From Lophius americanus (taxonomy: Eukaryota; Chordata; Actinopteri; Lophiiformes; Lophiidae), in the NCBI GenBank assembly GCA_037951165.1, contig JBBDHG010000112.1, positions 4,872,001 to 4,936,000 of the forward strand: a DNA stretch of 64,000 nt. Reading direction: 5' to 3'. Made by a program: the position numbers and the translations under genes. The notes beneath the pieces were generated by a model. The model saw nothing but the letters and a program-made list of their open reading frames with translations. It searched no databases and had not been told where the DNA came from. Below are positions 23,802 through 36,242 of this stretch, in pieces; the first letter of the stretch is position 1; every line of letters begins with the position of its first letter.

Positions 23802-25757
23802 TGGTACAGACCGGTGTTAAAATTTCTCACCAAAGCGAACTGGACGTGAATGTGATACACCGTATTTCTTGCATATAGTTAAACTAGGCCTTTGCTGTCG
23901 CCAATCAGAAGGGTGTATCCCCAACAAGTCATTCAAGAAATTCCCATGACTGAAATCCTCAAATGAATGTGAAGTTATGCCCACATTATTTTTCCTAAAA
24001 ACCTCACCGTGGTGAATAAAATATGAGCTATTAGAATAAAATATATGAGATAGATCTCTCCGAGTCGATTAATATTCACCGAATTCAGAATAAATCAGAC
24101 CAACATTTTGGGAGTGAGGTCCAAAAAACAATGTTTTTCATAAAGGGCTCTCCCTTGTTAGCGAAACATAGATTTTCGGGAAAATTTTCCTGGTTCTTGC
24201 CATGTAACTCTCACAGCCGTCTTTGATTCCTGCCACTTATTTTATTTGTAGTTTTCATGTGGTTATTTATTACTATTATTATTATCAAATCATTTCTGAT
24301 ATCAAATACATTTTTAAACAGTGCCACCTTTTCATAGGCAACAAATTTACAATACAAAACATTACAAGAAAAAAACAAAAATACTAAGACATATATTATA
24401 AGACATATTACTAACTATTTAATTATCAAACACTACATAATGTCCTGTGAAAATCTTTTAAAAGTTACCCCCAAAGGAAAAGTCAATGAATGTGTTAATT
24501 AAAAAATGTGTACCACATTCGAAAAAAACAAAAACAAAAAACAGCTATTCCCCTACCTCGTCCTGTCTTGTAAGACCACTTAAAAAATAGACATCAAGCA
24601 GGAGGAAGAAAAACACATCTGTTACGTCCACCTTTAAATACCTACGCAGTACTATCAGACAATGGAGATAGACTGGATCTGAAAGGATAGCTCAGGCCAG
24701 CTGCTTAACATGCTAATGTTAAGGCATAAGCATCCTGGAAATAATGTTAATAGTGTCTTAATTCTTCACATTTGAAAATCGTTATTGTTACAAACAAAAA
24801 TGCTTGTGTATACTTCTTTTAACCATAGGAAGAATGTGTCGCCAGGTAACATGACTGACCCTGTGTATTATTCTACCTCAAAAGGGCTCTGGAACCTTCA
24901 ACTCAGCCATTCTGTGGGGTCATCTCATCAAAAATGCAACACTCATACACGTACACAAACACTCGCACAACCTTTCCCCTTTCAATTCGCCCACTCTTCA
25001 CCCACTATTACTCTTTTATTCATTCATTTTGCACTTGTCCTTCTTTTATGCTCACAGAAAATATGTGCTTCGCTTGGCTCTCCTTTTTCATGGTGTACCC
25101 TCAGCATAACCCTCTGCGTGCCTTGGACATTTGAACCAACCAACTTGAGAGAACATGAAAAAAAGGGAAAGGCATAAAGGTATCAAAAGCAAAACACTCA
25201 CACCATACACACGCTCCTACCGAGAAGGGGATGACCTTGCATGCCAGCTACCACTATCACTTCGTAGGAGCTCTGGTTATTGTTTGAAAAATGGGGCCCA
25301 TCTGGATGTTTGTTGTTTGTTTTATGATGAAAAAAACATTTTACGATGTGTCTCATTCTAGTTTTGGTGGCATTTTTTTTTCATTGAAAATTTCCTTGAA
25401 AATGTAAAAAATGTGTTTTGTTGAAAATGAAACCGAAAACATTCTAACTGATTGCACAGCTTGGAAAAGTATGTTGATGAAATACTTGACCGAAACAAAC
25501 ATGATCAAACTGTCTCCTGCAGAGAAACTCAGCAACTGCCTCACTGCTTGACAGCAAGAGATATGCCACAAAGCAGCCAAATAGGAAGAGAAATCTGAAT
25601 TCACCTCTCATATAGAGTAAAATAATAGTATGTTGAGTTGGGTTGGTCCTGATGATAAGTTACCGTGTATTGCGAGGGCATGTTTGCTTGTGCAATGTTG
25701 CATAATAATAGTCATACAGTATCATCAGCAGTCGCTTACAATCTCAGCCTCGGCACC

Positions 25758-26013
25758 CAATAATAATAATAATAACAATGTATTCTTTATTGATCACATA
25801 CAGCCATACACAGTGCATCGAGGTGAAATTATTTCTCTGCATTTGACCCATCGCTGAGGGAGCAGTGGGCGGCCCCTTTGAGGCGCCTGGGGAGCTAGGG
25901 TTTCAGGGTCTTGCTCAAGGACCCTACGAAAAGTAGACCCTGCTGGGGTTCAAACCGGCTACCTTCTCATCTTCTGATTGGGAGACGGCCGCTCTACCAA
26001 CTGAGCTCTACCC
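25758..26013 (-). mobile_element. tRNA-derived SINE, nearly full length
   Basis: On the minus strand the head reads GAGCTCAGTTGGTAGAGCGG (A box, about 26009-25990) and then GGTTTGAACCC (B box, 25956-25946), the internal promoter of RNA polymerase III. A body follows with TTGAGCAAGACCCTGAAACC and GGTCAAATGCAGAGAAAT. The 3' end runs into an ATT-rich tail at 25758-25777, the kind recognised by an L2-type LINE machinery. Partial relatives lie at 22545-22645 and 39481-39660. It is non-coding and the best preserved SINE here. Confidence 0.85.
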
Positions 26014-26809
26014 ACAATCACACAGAGCTGATTATTTTTAATCTTGAAGCCTAAAGGGAGAAGCAAATTGGAGGGGCAACAACTGGGTAGGATAACATCA
26101 TTAGATTATCAATTGTATACTTATGAGAAAGTGACCAACCGTATTTCTGTTGCCAACTTTGATCTGTCATGTGGCACTGAGCACTGATTTAGTGACTGTA
26201 CCGCATAGGGATTGATTTAAGTACTACACGCTGAGTCAGTGCGAGAGACTTGGAAAGTGTTAGGGGACATGCAAATCAGCTGCAAAGAAAATGCAGTAAA
26301 TTACAACCGAGCGGTGCAGAGAGCAGGAAGAAAGATTAATAACACACAAAACATGTGCTATTCAAATGTGAATGTCCTTGTTACACAATGATCTTGAAGC
26401 ATGATCCACGCAGTATCAGACATACGGAGCAATGAATTAAATGTACCGCTTCATTTCTAGTAAATAACAAAAACAACTTTTGTCATCTATTGAGCTCTAT
26501 TGATTTGTTTAATATTTCCTCTGCCTTTTTTTAAATTTTTTTATTTATTATTGCAAATAGATAAATCCAAGAGTAAATATCCTTATTGTTGTAAATGCTG
26601 CATAAAGTAGGGCAACAGAACGACTGGCTTTATATAACAGAATGAAATAAGGGATCAACCTGTCTTTTTTTGCCTTTTGTCCCCTTGCTTTTTAGTGTGT
26701 CTAAAATCTCTACCACAACCGACGTTAACCCGGCTGAGTGCAGCAAGGGTCAGGCAGCTATATTGAAGCCAGAGTCTCTGGTAAGTGTTTCACAGGAGAT
26801 TTCTAATGT

Positions 26810-26838
26810 CTGATTTCACTCAGGTTGAGTGAAATCAG
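26810..26838. repeat. Perfect 13-bp inverted repeat, 3-nt loop
   Basis: CTGATTTCACTCA at 26810-26822 is exactly complemented at 26826-26838. Confidence 0.9.
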
Positions 26839-27571
26839 CTGCTGCTCTGGCATGCTGAGTGATCTCTTCTGCTCAGACATGAGTATGACCACCCATTTAT
26901 ATCAGTGAAGGAAAGCTAATTACTAGGCAAAATGTTACATAACTGAGCTCACCAAAAAATTGAATATAGTCTTTAAATGACCATGATGAATCAACGGCTC
27001 TCAAAATACATTTTAAATAAAAGAACGGAACGTTCATTTTAGCTTAGCCCGCCTGATAAACTTCAACTGTATCACTGCTCATCAGGGATAGGTCAATTAT
27101 TATAACTATTAATATTAAATATAAAGTTTATTGTTTTTATTATTATTGTTATTATTAAGAAATAATAGTGAACAAAATATTATTTAACAAGTTTGAGCTT
27201 AGAGAAAAAGTGGATTGTTTGCAAATGAGAGACCAGAAACTTCACATTTGAATTTGTTGATAAGTCCAGGTGCTTGGTTCAAATGAAAGTTGAACTAAAA
27301 TACTGCGGGGGTATAAATATTCCTTGTCATTATCTTATTCTGTGATCAGCCTAAACCTTTTAACCACTGACAAGCGACGTGAATAGGGAAGGACGTAGGT
27401 TAACTGGTGAATTAAAAAACTAAATCACACCATCAAAGACCAGAAAAACAACAGATCTAATCATTTTGAGGGCAAGGCAGTCAACTCTCCAAGCCTTTCA
27501 TAGAAGGCGTACTTCAGATGGTTTTGAAACCACATTTTAGTTTGCTTTGGATTATCACAACTACATAATAA

Positions 27572-27665
27572 GAATAATACATTTTATTTATAGTGCGCTT
27601 TAAAGTCACTTTACAGACATAGAGTAAAATAAATTTTGATCAGACAAAAAAATAAATAAATACAA
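27572..27665. repeat. Interspersed repeat, ATACATTTTATTTATAG family
   Basis: AATACATTTTATTTATAGTG, then TTTAAAGTCACTTTACAGA, is the same dispersed block seen at 2660-2835 and, more decayed, at 32815-32895. Confidence 0.6.
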
Positions 27666-28053
27666 GCATTTATAAATGTTAAATTTTACACATGTGTGAA
27701 GATTGAGTCTCTGGGAGTGCATGGACTGTTTGAATTGAATCTATTAATATCAAATGCAATGATGCTGCCACACATTTCTTTAGTTTTTGTTGCACTTGTC
27801 TGGAACACAGTTAACCAATACAGCCGGTAGGGTTCAAACAGACAGCTGGTGAATCGTTCATTCTGCTCCAGTATTTTGTCATTATTATAATGCTGGTCAG
27901 CTGATGCTATGAAGGGTTTGCCAGTAAATGTTTAAGAAAAATGGCACTTTGTGGTCGACCTACACGCTAGAGGGGTTTTAATCTGTTTTTGTAGCTTGAA
28001 AAACTATAGTGCATATACAACCATAGTGTATGTAACTATAATGGTCACATTTT

Positions 28054-28091
28054 AGAATGTGTGTTTTTATAGCCTGAAAAACACACATTCT
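28054..28091. repeat. Perfect 15-bp inverted repeat, 8-nt loop
   Basis: AGAATGTGTGTTTTT at 28054-28068 is exactly complemented at 28077-28091. Confidence 0.9.
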
Positions 28092-30186
28092 TAATGTTCT
28101 CATACACAGAAAGGGCCTTTTTGACCTCAGGACACACCTACTGGAACCAAGTAGCACAGCACTTCCTGTTTATCTACATTTTTAACCTATCATTCTTACC
28201 GTTTTATCATCTTAACCTCACCTTTTGACATCATAGACCAACTGCACAGAACCTGACATAACTTGCCGGATCTCAAATCATATCCTCCTCTTGTATCCCC
28301 CTATTACTCAGAAGGAGACCCCAGAAGCTGAAAACATAAGCAGAAGTTGAAGTAAAGCACCTACACATTGGAGAAATTGAGATCACTCTACTTGCATGGT
28401 TTGCTTTTTGTTAGTGCCACCATTTCCCCCACTTTTTATGATCTTTAGATATTTTGATTGAACACAACATAGTTAGAGTCAAGGAAGATCCGTCCCCTCC
28501 CACCATCTTACCATAACTTACTTATTCGTCTCCTTTTCCTTTTAAGAGATGGCGGATTGGTCGTGCTTGTTGAGAAAATGAGGCAAGGAAGTAATCGTGT
28601 GACACGCTTTAATGTACATTTAATGTATGTCTCTATAGACAGCTGGTTCAATTCTTGTTTCCTACTAGAGAAAATGCAAGTGTCCATAATAAATGCCTCC
28701 TTAGTTAAATGGGACTGAATCTAAATTATTTTTAAATGTATTGTGTATGTTTAGAACTGCAATTCCAGGGAAAATATTTTCCAGATGGCACAGCGTATAC
28801 TGAATTTGTCTGTTTTTTTTGCGGTGGTGTCTGTGTTTCTCCTGTTATGCTCTTGAATCCTTTGCATTTTGTGTGACATTCCTGTTAACAGCAGCTGCCA
28901 CTAACTGTTCTCTCTCATGTCATCCCTGCTGCGCAACGTAAACCAAACAACATTAGCCCGAGAGGATGGAGTCATGTGATTGAACACAATGTGTTCATTA
29001 ACAGTTAATGACAAGTACTGGGGAAAATATTAGTTGGATGCATCAACATGAATCAGATTATGTCAGTTAGATTTTCAATTAAATGCAAAGAATCAAAATT
29101 TTAAATGTATATCATCCCTCCCTTGTTGGCTTTGAAAAGGAAAACCAATTTTCAAATTTTCAATTTTGATTTTTGGAGCATAAAACTCAAAATCAAATAA
29201 CCACTCGTTTTTGTTTTGTTTTTTAGTCATCCGTATCTGAAACATAAGATTTAATGATCAAAAATACACGGACCTTTCAGCATAAAAAACTGCTATCACA
29301 TGACACACAATGTTTTCACAGCTCTCAAACAAACTGAGGGCATCAGCCATGAATACAACAATTTAATTATTGTACCCTTTCAGGACAGAACTACTGTTAA
29401 TAACAAAATTGTTTGTACAAAATAAAGAATGATGAATAATGCACGTACATTTCCCCACATTCTCAAGTCTGTTTAGCTTTAAGATGGACATGATGATGAT
29501 GTGCAGTGCTCAAACTCAAGACACTTAGTTTGGCTATATTGATGCATTTTCTTTGGTGTTTGGTAAATATCAGCGCTTTCAAGGTCTTTTTTAAATGTTT
29601 TTATTCAAGCGCTTTAAAGTATTTTTTGGGTGACAACCAAAGACAGGTTCCAGGGGCTCTTATATTTTATACCAGGAACGTCTCACACAGCAAACATGTG
29701 GGGCTTGTCATTCAGGAAGCTTTAGTAGGCTGTATCATTATGACACACTCACACTCAAGTGCACATACAGTGCTACTGGTATTTGCTGGTCACTCAGGGG
29801 TGCAAGTTACGGAAACAAATTGCATTTTAGTTTAAAAAGTTGTTAAAAAAACAGCTATTTCTATTTGAAATTAGGAAAGTCAAATCCCGGCTCAAATTTT
29901 TTTTCTAAAGCCAAGACCAATTCCAACTCACCCCATCTTCCCTTGCATTGTCAGAACCGGAATTAAGATTAAAAAAAAAATCCACTTCCAATTTCTATCT
30001 ATATTTCAGTGATGTCAGAGGCATAGAGAGAGAGGAGGAGACGGGAGGGGGGGGTGTTTTTTATTTGGGTCCTGCAACTGACAGCTTTATTTCACAAACC
30101 AATCTGGCTGTGTGAGTACAAGAGGAAGGTCAGGGTGGGTCAGCAGAGACTTGGTATCAAACAAGCAGAGTCAGAGTGGGCAGAGT

Positions 30187-30187
<1 letters not shown>

Positions 30188-30249
<62 letters not shown>

Positions 30250-30266
30250 CGTGTGTGTGTGTGTTT
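30188..30266. repeat. (TG)n microsatellite
   Basis: A long, nearly pure TG run to about 30242, then an interrupted continuation. Confidence 0.95.
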
Positions 30267-32040
30267 GAGTGTGTGACAGAAATCTCATCCCCGGGGCTGA
30301 AAAAAGGTGCTAGACCCAAGCACATGGAGGGGGCTACAACAAGGAAGGGTTAAAGAGGTTGAGATAGTGTGCAATTTAAGAGGCAAGATTGTGTGATTAG
30401 TTTTGGTAGAATTTTTATGACAGGTCATCAAGGTCAGACGCAGGTCATGTCAATGCACCAAGAGCAATATATTTAAATAATTTGGTATAAGAATACTATC
30501 TTTCTATCTATCTATCTATAAATAAATGATGTCTTGTGCACTGTTTAGATAATGTCAATGTTAATAACTGTTATATAACTGTTATTATACGTACTATGCA
30601 CAATCATTAAAGAACATCTCATAAGTTTGACCTTACCAAGAAAGTGATCAAAGGGACAATGAGCATTTCAAATTATATTTTTCACTTTAAACAAACACTT
30701 TTAAAACAGAAATAGAAGTTGCAGTGAATTGTCCCATTGGGTGAATACTTAAAAGGTTACAAATAACACAGCACATAAACCCCTCTATCTAAGACAAGTG
30801 ACATTCGTCTTCAAATGACCCCATATGCGGTAACATCTCCAAAGCCTCTTTATCCCTTAGCCGCCACGGTGCGATACCAATCCTATGTTTTACAACAAGG
30901 GGATATATAGGGGCATGTGCGGTCATCTAGAGCCAAATGTCTCCTGTCTAACCAAGGGACAGGTAGATACAGTATTTCAAGAAGGATTTATAGCACAAAA
31001 TAGTATTAGCTAAAAACCGTCAGGCGGCGGTGATGGCTAAAAAACACATTCTGATAGCGGAACCCGGAAAGATTGGAAAATTGCCACCACCATAGGGGCG
31101 AAGAAGCAGTAAAAATTATGGTAGATGGGGGGCCTCACTGATAATATGAGCATCCAATATATCAGACTGCACCTGGTAGCAAGGGGGCCCAGGGGGGCTC
31201 GCAACACACAGAACCATTGAATTTATCTATTTTTTTGTTTCATTCCTTCCTATCCTTCATAATGCCCATGTCTGCAGTGGGGGGTCAAGAAGAAGTACTT
31301 GGATATTTAAAAAATCAATCTGCCGTCAGAAATGGTTTCATTTAATGTATGAAGAGTGTGAGAGTCTAAAATACTGGGGGGTATATATGTGGGGTTCAGG
31401 ATGAAGCAGAAGGGACAGGACTATAGGTCAAAGAGGTGAGGTGAGTGAAGTTTATGGGGAAAAATGCATTGTGCATGTGTGTGTGCTCGACGTCCAGGGC
31501 GAAAAAGGCATGTAATTAAACGTGTGTGCCAAGGTGCTGGAGTTTACAGTTGTCCTTGTGTGTATGTCTGTGTGAATGTGTGTGTGTGTGTGTGCTAAAG
31601 ACTATTATATACAAATAATCTCCTTTGCGTAGGCTATAATCTTCCAAGACATGCACTTACATGCACTCGCAAATACAACATCCCAGCACTCCAGCCAAAC
31701 AGAACCGCCCCACAAGGTATAAATACTGGCCTGACACTTTAATGTCAGGGGACTGCTTGTCCTGGATTAGAAACTTGTAACCCACCACGGAGCTTGACAT
31801 TGCCAGGATGAAGGTGCTGCAATGGACAGAGTTGGGGGGTGGGGGGTGGTTGGCTGGCAGTTGGGGGCTATTACAGAGGGTCTCTCTATGATGTATAGGG
31901 GCATCTATAACCTGGACTGTCTACTGGGGTGAGGCTAGCTGAAGTGGACACTTTTCATTGGCAATGCTGGAGCGGGGATTTTTTCTAACATTACAAGAAA
32001 TACCTGTGAAGAAAACTGAAATTGTCAGTTTTTGTGTTCA

Positions 32041-32070
32041 GAGACACACACAAACACACACACATTCACA
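32041..32070. repeat. (AC)n run downstream of the tail exon
   Basis: In the receptor transcript this is a UG-rich tract about 60-90 nt past the 5' splice site of the exon at 32129-32182. Confidence 0.8.
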
Positions 32071-32128
32071 ATGAAAAAATGCACAAACGCACACAAAGTT
32101 TCTCAAAGGATCATATAGAATTACACAC

Positions 32129-32182
32129 TGAAAAATGAAGCGATTTTCTCCTTTCCTTGATTCTGTTGACCGTGCTCCGAAC
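32129..32182 (-). CDS. adgrv1: Receptor exon: start of cytoplasmic tail
   Basis: The exon codes VRSTVNRIKERRKSLHFS, 18 residues, directly after the TM7 exon in phase 0. The EVR sequence made across the junction, followed by a strongly basic amphipathic stretch, is the usual juxtamembrane helix 8 region of adhesion GPCRs, lying along the inner face of the plasma membrane. The acceptor is strong: a pyrimidine tract CTCTCCCTCCCCATCTTTCAG precedes GTTCGG (transcript sense). The donor is GTGTGTAA after TCA, weaker than consensus, and gives a 54-nt exon, a multiple of three. If that donor is not used the frame runs into a stop four codons later, which would give a short-tailed receptor. The next exon was not found. 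Gene name tentative; class call firm. Confidence 0.82.
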
Positions 32183-32814
32183 CTGAAAGATGGGGAGGGA
32201 GAGGACTGGAAAGAGATAAGTGTCTGTGACACAGTACTCAATGAAACACATAATGAATCAAGACAAAGAAAGAAAGAAAAGAAAACGTTCACAGTTAACT
32301 CTGCATGTACCTTAAGTGTGAAATGGAGAAATGCGAACAGAATTGGGAACAGAAAAAAAAAACTCTTGTGCATTACTTTGAGGGCGGTAACAGCAGATGG
32401 GGAAGTGTGTTTGTGCATGTACATGGATGACGGTGTTTCAGTATGTCCCGGTGGCTAATGGGACTTGAAAATGACAGAGCTGGCAAACTAAGGAGACGAC
32501 TTCAAGCTATCATCTGTCAGCATAGAGCACGGGGACCAACAAATGGAGCTATTGGAGGAGAAGAGACCGCCCTAGCAGAACAGATTACATTTTTACACTT
32601 CAGATGAAACAGTATACTGCACACCGTCATTTAACACACACAACACCAGTCGAGAGTTTCATATGATTAAAGAAGTCTGAGGTTTGCATGCGTATAATTT
32701 CAAGATTTAATTGTATTTTCACTAATCATTAAACTATTTCTTCTTCTTTTTTTTTTTTTAAAGATTAGATCATTCATAATTGCATGATGCTGTGGAAATG
32801 TTTGGTAAAAACTT

Positions 32815-32895
32815 TAAAATAAAAATTTGTTTCTAGAGCCCTTTTCATAAATATTTAAAGTCAGTTAACAGATACAGAGTATCTTATTATCTCAG
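32815..32895. repeat. Interspersed repeat remnant
   Basis: A weak copy of the 27572-27665 family: TAGAGCCCTTTTCATAAATA, then AAAGTC and ACAGATACAGAGTA. Confidence 0.4.
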
Positions 32896-33959
32896 AGAGT
32901 CAATCATTGTGGAAACCGGCAACAATTTGTGTGCACAGTTTTGAATTTTGTAATTTGTTGATTCCATATAAAGGAAAACATCATTTAATTAACCAAGTCT
33001 AGTTTGTATTAAAACTCACCCGTGTGCGATGACAACAACACACTAATAATAATAATAATAATAACAAACATAACAGCAGCAATAATATCAATATTGTATT
33101 CTATAAATACTACGTAAATGATATCCCATGATACAATGTAACAAATTATACCGCAAATTAAGAATTCATTATTTAATTGAAACAAATACTTTTAGAAATT
33201 ATGCATATTTTTCCCACATTCAAAATCATATTCTTAAATTACTTAATCAACCTAAGATCTAAGAAGGGGGCCAATATAATTCCTTGCTCAAAAGTTATGA
33301 TCCCTGATTTAATTTAATATATTTATTATTTAATTACAAACACTAAGTAAAAGGCGAACTGTCAATATTTTTAAGTCGTGAAAAATGATAGAAATATAAT
33401 TATTTTATTAAACTGAAATTGTAACATCTTCATAGAAAAAATGTAGATGACAGAAACATACAGGAATTTAAACTGTAATATAAATTCACTTGAGTAGACT
33501 GAATTTCTCTTTGGAAAGCTTGTGGTATTTATGAGGTCTGCAAGTGTTTGTGGTTGCACATGCTTGTGTCAGCGCACATAGTCAGTGCTCACTGTAAATT
33601 TGTATCGGCTGGGCACTTATCACTGCAGCCCACCCCATCCCAGCCCACCACATTAGTGAATATGCATTATAGCTTATGGCTTCATTAAGTCACAGCATGT
33701 TATAAATTATGACAGCGCACTAAACACACAGTCTCTCAGAGACGGCATGTGTACACGGAGGATGCTTTGCATGCATACCAGCACTGGGACGGGTCACATA
33801 ATGAAGAGAACCCAAACCCTGTGACAGGGCAGGATCATTTTTCCAAGACCTTCCAATTAGTTTTGACAAGATATGCAGGCCTTCAACAAAGTGCAGATGT
33901 TGGAGAGACAACGCCTTCACGAAAATTCATGAAGTAAGAACTAGGGATTTCAGTGATAT

Positions 33960-34420
33960 CAAAAGCAGCCGGCGTGCTGAGGCAATTACATGACACAACT
34001 TAACTAATCATTTGACAATGAGGGGAAGAGCATTGTTTTAGATGATTCTTAGGTGTTTAAGAGGTTTGCGCTCACTCAAGGTTTCGCGATGATGCAAAAC
34101 GTGGCTCACCATGTAAATGGGAGCGAAGCTATTACCATATGAAAGCAACGCATCTGACAACACCTGCCGACATCCTTGGAACTGATGGAAATAAAAGGTC
34201 ATCAAAGCGTGGGATTACAAGGTGACCACCAAGGAAAAGCTAATTGAAATGAATAATGGAAAGCTATTGTCGGGTAATTAGCAATTAAAACGCTGCATTT
34301 TGAGTGTAATAGCAGGAAACTCGGTTTATCTTCTATGCCATATCTGCGATTATTTAGCCTGAAAACCAGCCTGATTAATGGAGCAATTTCTGACTTTGAG
34401 GCATCATTTAATTCAACACT
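33960..34420. promoter_or_regulatory. Candidate conserved non-coding element
   Basis: Compared with its surroundings this intronic stretch lacks simple repeats and transposon text and has balanced composition. It contains homeodomain-like cores (GGTAATTAGCAATTAAAACG at about 34274-34293), CTAATTG, GATTATTTAG and an AAGGTGACC nuclear-receptor-like half site. This is a pattern-based suggestion; no alignment was possible. Confidence 0.25.
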
Positions 34421-35950
34421 TTAGCATATCAAAGTAAAAATTTTCTTACACAAAGATGGTTGATAAATAATATACTAATCTTCTAACAACTTTGCAAAGT
34501 TGTTTTTTTTTTTCACTGTGTAGACTTTGCTGCACAGAGCAGCCTAATGCGTGTAAAAATGTAATCAGAGGGGGAGTCCGCATCCAAAACCACATAGGCA
34601 AGAATTACAAGAAGAAAGTTTGACCATTGTTATTCCTTTTTTCAGTTATGTGTCATTAAGCAAACTTTTCCCTTTTGGTGTCAGGAGAGGTGGAACATCG
34701 TGCAAGCTATGCTCCCTGGCAATAAAAGATAGAAAATTAAGAGAATAAATGTGTGCGTGAAGAAAAAGAGCCTCCCAATGAGGTGGCTATAGTTAAGAAT
34801 AAGGAAAAGAAAAGTCTAGATGTGAACAATGGCACGATTTAGTTTTTCAAATGCTAATAAGAAAGTGTGGTGCTTTTGAAAACTGGAATATGTACATGAG
34901 CTGCTCACGAAGTGTGAAGACTCCAGTGTCAAGGACGACATGAGTGTAAGAAAACAAAGTCCTTTGCACTAAAAAAGGCACTTAAGCAAGAATACAGTGT
35001 TGATTTATTTTACAGTGCAACGGGGCCAATCCTGCTTGAGTGCTAATATAATACTGATGGTAACATAGCTCTACGTTACCCAGCTCTTCGAAGAAGCTGT
35101 CTTAATTCTGGGACAATGTTCTTCAATCAGGAGAGGCAAATCAGAAGCTGGGATTTGTTTTAAATTAATTAGGCAATATATAAGTGGATGTGACGGTATT
35201 CCATTAACTTTATCATTAGCTCATACTTTGTAAACAAAATTAACTTTATTTTAAATACTGCTGCGATATTAACATTCATACGTTCAAACATTCTTTCCCA
35301 CGATTCTTCAAAAAATTTTGTCAGTTGAGTCTCAAATACTTTGAAATCAAACCTTTACACTGGTAATCAATGTAATCATTAATTGTACAGCAATTGTAAC
35401 ATTTATTAGATTTTCACTTTCTTCTTTAATTTTCATTTTCTTCTTTAAATTTCACATTCTTCTTTAAAAAGAAGAACCCTATTTTCTTATATTTTCAAGA
35501 GCCACATTTGACGGCGGGATTTTCATGGCTTGCATCTGTTCCCTTAGATCCCGTCTCTGTTGCTTTCCGTTCAGCACCCCCACAAAGCTACGGCGTATCT
35601 AAATGGTAATAAAGCAGCATCTCAATACGATCTCCTCCCTCCCTCGCTGCATATTGTTAGTTGCAGATTGTTTTTCCTTTATTTTTGTCCTAGTCTGGTA
35701 ACTGCTTGAAGCTCTGACCAGCAGCTTTGTCAGGATGCTAAATGGAGGGCCCTGAGTTTAAAAACTTAAAGAGGCAGTGAAATATTAGCCAATGTGGGTG
35801 AAGAATGAGTGGCTGAGAACCGCAGCGTGTCAGTGTTTAATGGTCGGACTCAGATGCATATAAGTTAGTCCAAGCATGAAGGGCAGTGGGACGCTCGCGT
35901 GGAAACGATGTCCCCTCGGCTCCCTCCCATGCACATTTACGCAAACTCAC

Positions 35951-35992
35951 GCACACACGCACACACACACATACACACACACACACACACAC
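35951..35992. repeat. (AC)n microsatellite downstream of the 42-nt exon
   Basis: It is read as UG repeats in the receptor pre-mRNA, beginning about 105 nt past the GTAAGT donor of the 42-nt exon. UG tracts of this kind bind CELF and TDP-43 proteins in other genes. Confidence 0.9.
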
Positions 35993-36096
35993 TTGCTGTC
36001 ACACTCCACCCACACAGCTTTTAAGCATGGAGCCCATCAGAAACTTGTCATTTCTCTCATTCGATCCGACAGCCTTGAGACACAATGCAGACTTAC

Positions 36097-36138
36097 CTCT
36101 GTGTTGTACATCCCATATATCAGGAAGATGAACAGGCC
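36097..36138 (-). CDS. adgrv1: Receptor exon: end of TM7, 42 nt
   Basis: The exon codes GLFIFLIYGMYNTE, 14 residues, phase 0 at both ends. It ends in GAG followed by a perfect GTAAGT donor and is preceded by TGTTTGCAG. In class B receptors the second half of TM7, starting at the glycine of the NSxQG motif and ending just before V(R/Q), is typically coded by its own 42-nt exon; size, phase and content all match. Skipping this exon in calcitonin, CRF and PTH receptors gives in-frame variants that lack part of TM7. In transcript sense the acceptor is preceded by roughly 75-100 nt of CU repeats (36168-36242), an unusual regulatory setting. Class call firm, gene name tentative. Confidence 0.9.
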
Positions 36139-36167
36139 CTGCAAACACAGACAAAGGCAGAGAGGAA

Positions 36168-36242
36168 GGAGAGAGAGGGAGAAAAGAGAGAGAGAGAGAG
36201 AGAGAGACTAGAGAGAGAGAGAGAGTGAGAAAGAGAGAGAGA
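36168..36242. repeat. (GA)n tract = CU tract upstream of the 42-nt exon
   Basis: On the receptor strand this is (TC)n ending about 30 nt before the acceptor AG and extending the polypyrimidine tract far upstream. Such CU tracts are classic binding sites of PTB-family splicing repressors. Confidence 0.9.

Larger units (their letters stand above)
22646..25757. other. Unassigned stretch, no gene recognised
   Basis: It contains a tRNA-like SINE head at 23551-23640 and a hairpin at 23769-23801. A 130-codon plus-strand frame at 24785-25177 has no recognisable family and is probably chance. Confidence 0.5.
26014..32128. other. Downstream flank of the last receptor exon found
   Basis: This is either a further intron of the minus-strand receptor or its 3' flank. 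I could not find the remaining cytoplasmic-tail exons or a poly(A) signal that stands out. It contains hairpins at 26810 and 28054, a repeat at 27572 and GT tracts at 30188-30266 and 31574-31592. Confidence 0.5.
32183..36096 (-). other. Intron between TM7 exon and tail exon
   Basis: About 3.9 kb, GTAAGT to TTTCAG. It holds a decayed repeat (32815-32895), a (AAT)n run near 33042-33063, a possible conserved element (33960-34420) and a CA tract near its start in transcript sense. There is a 9-bp inverted repeat around 35457-35476. Confidence 0.75.
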
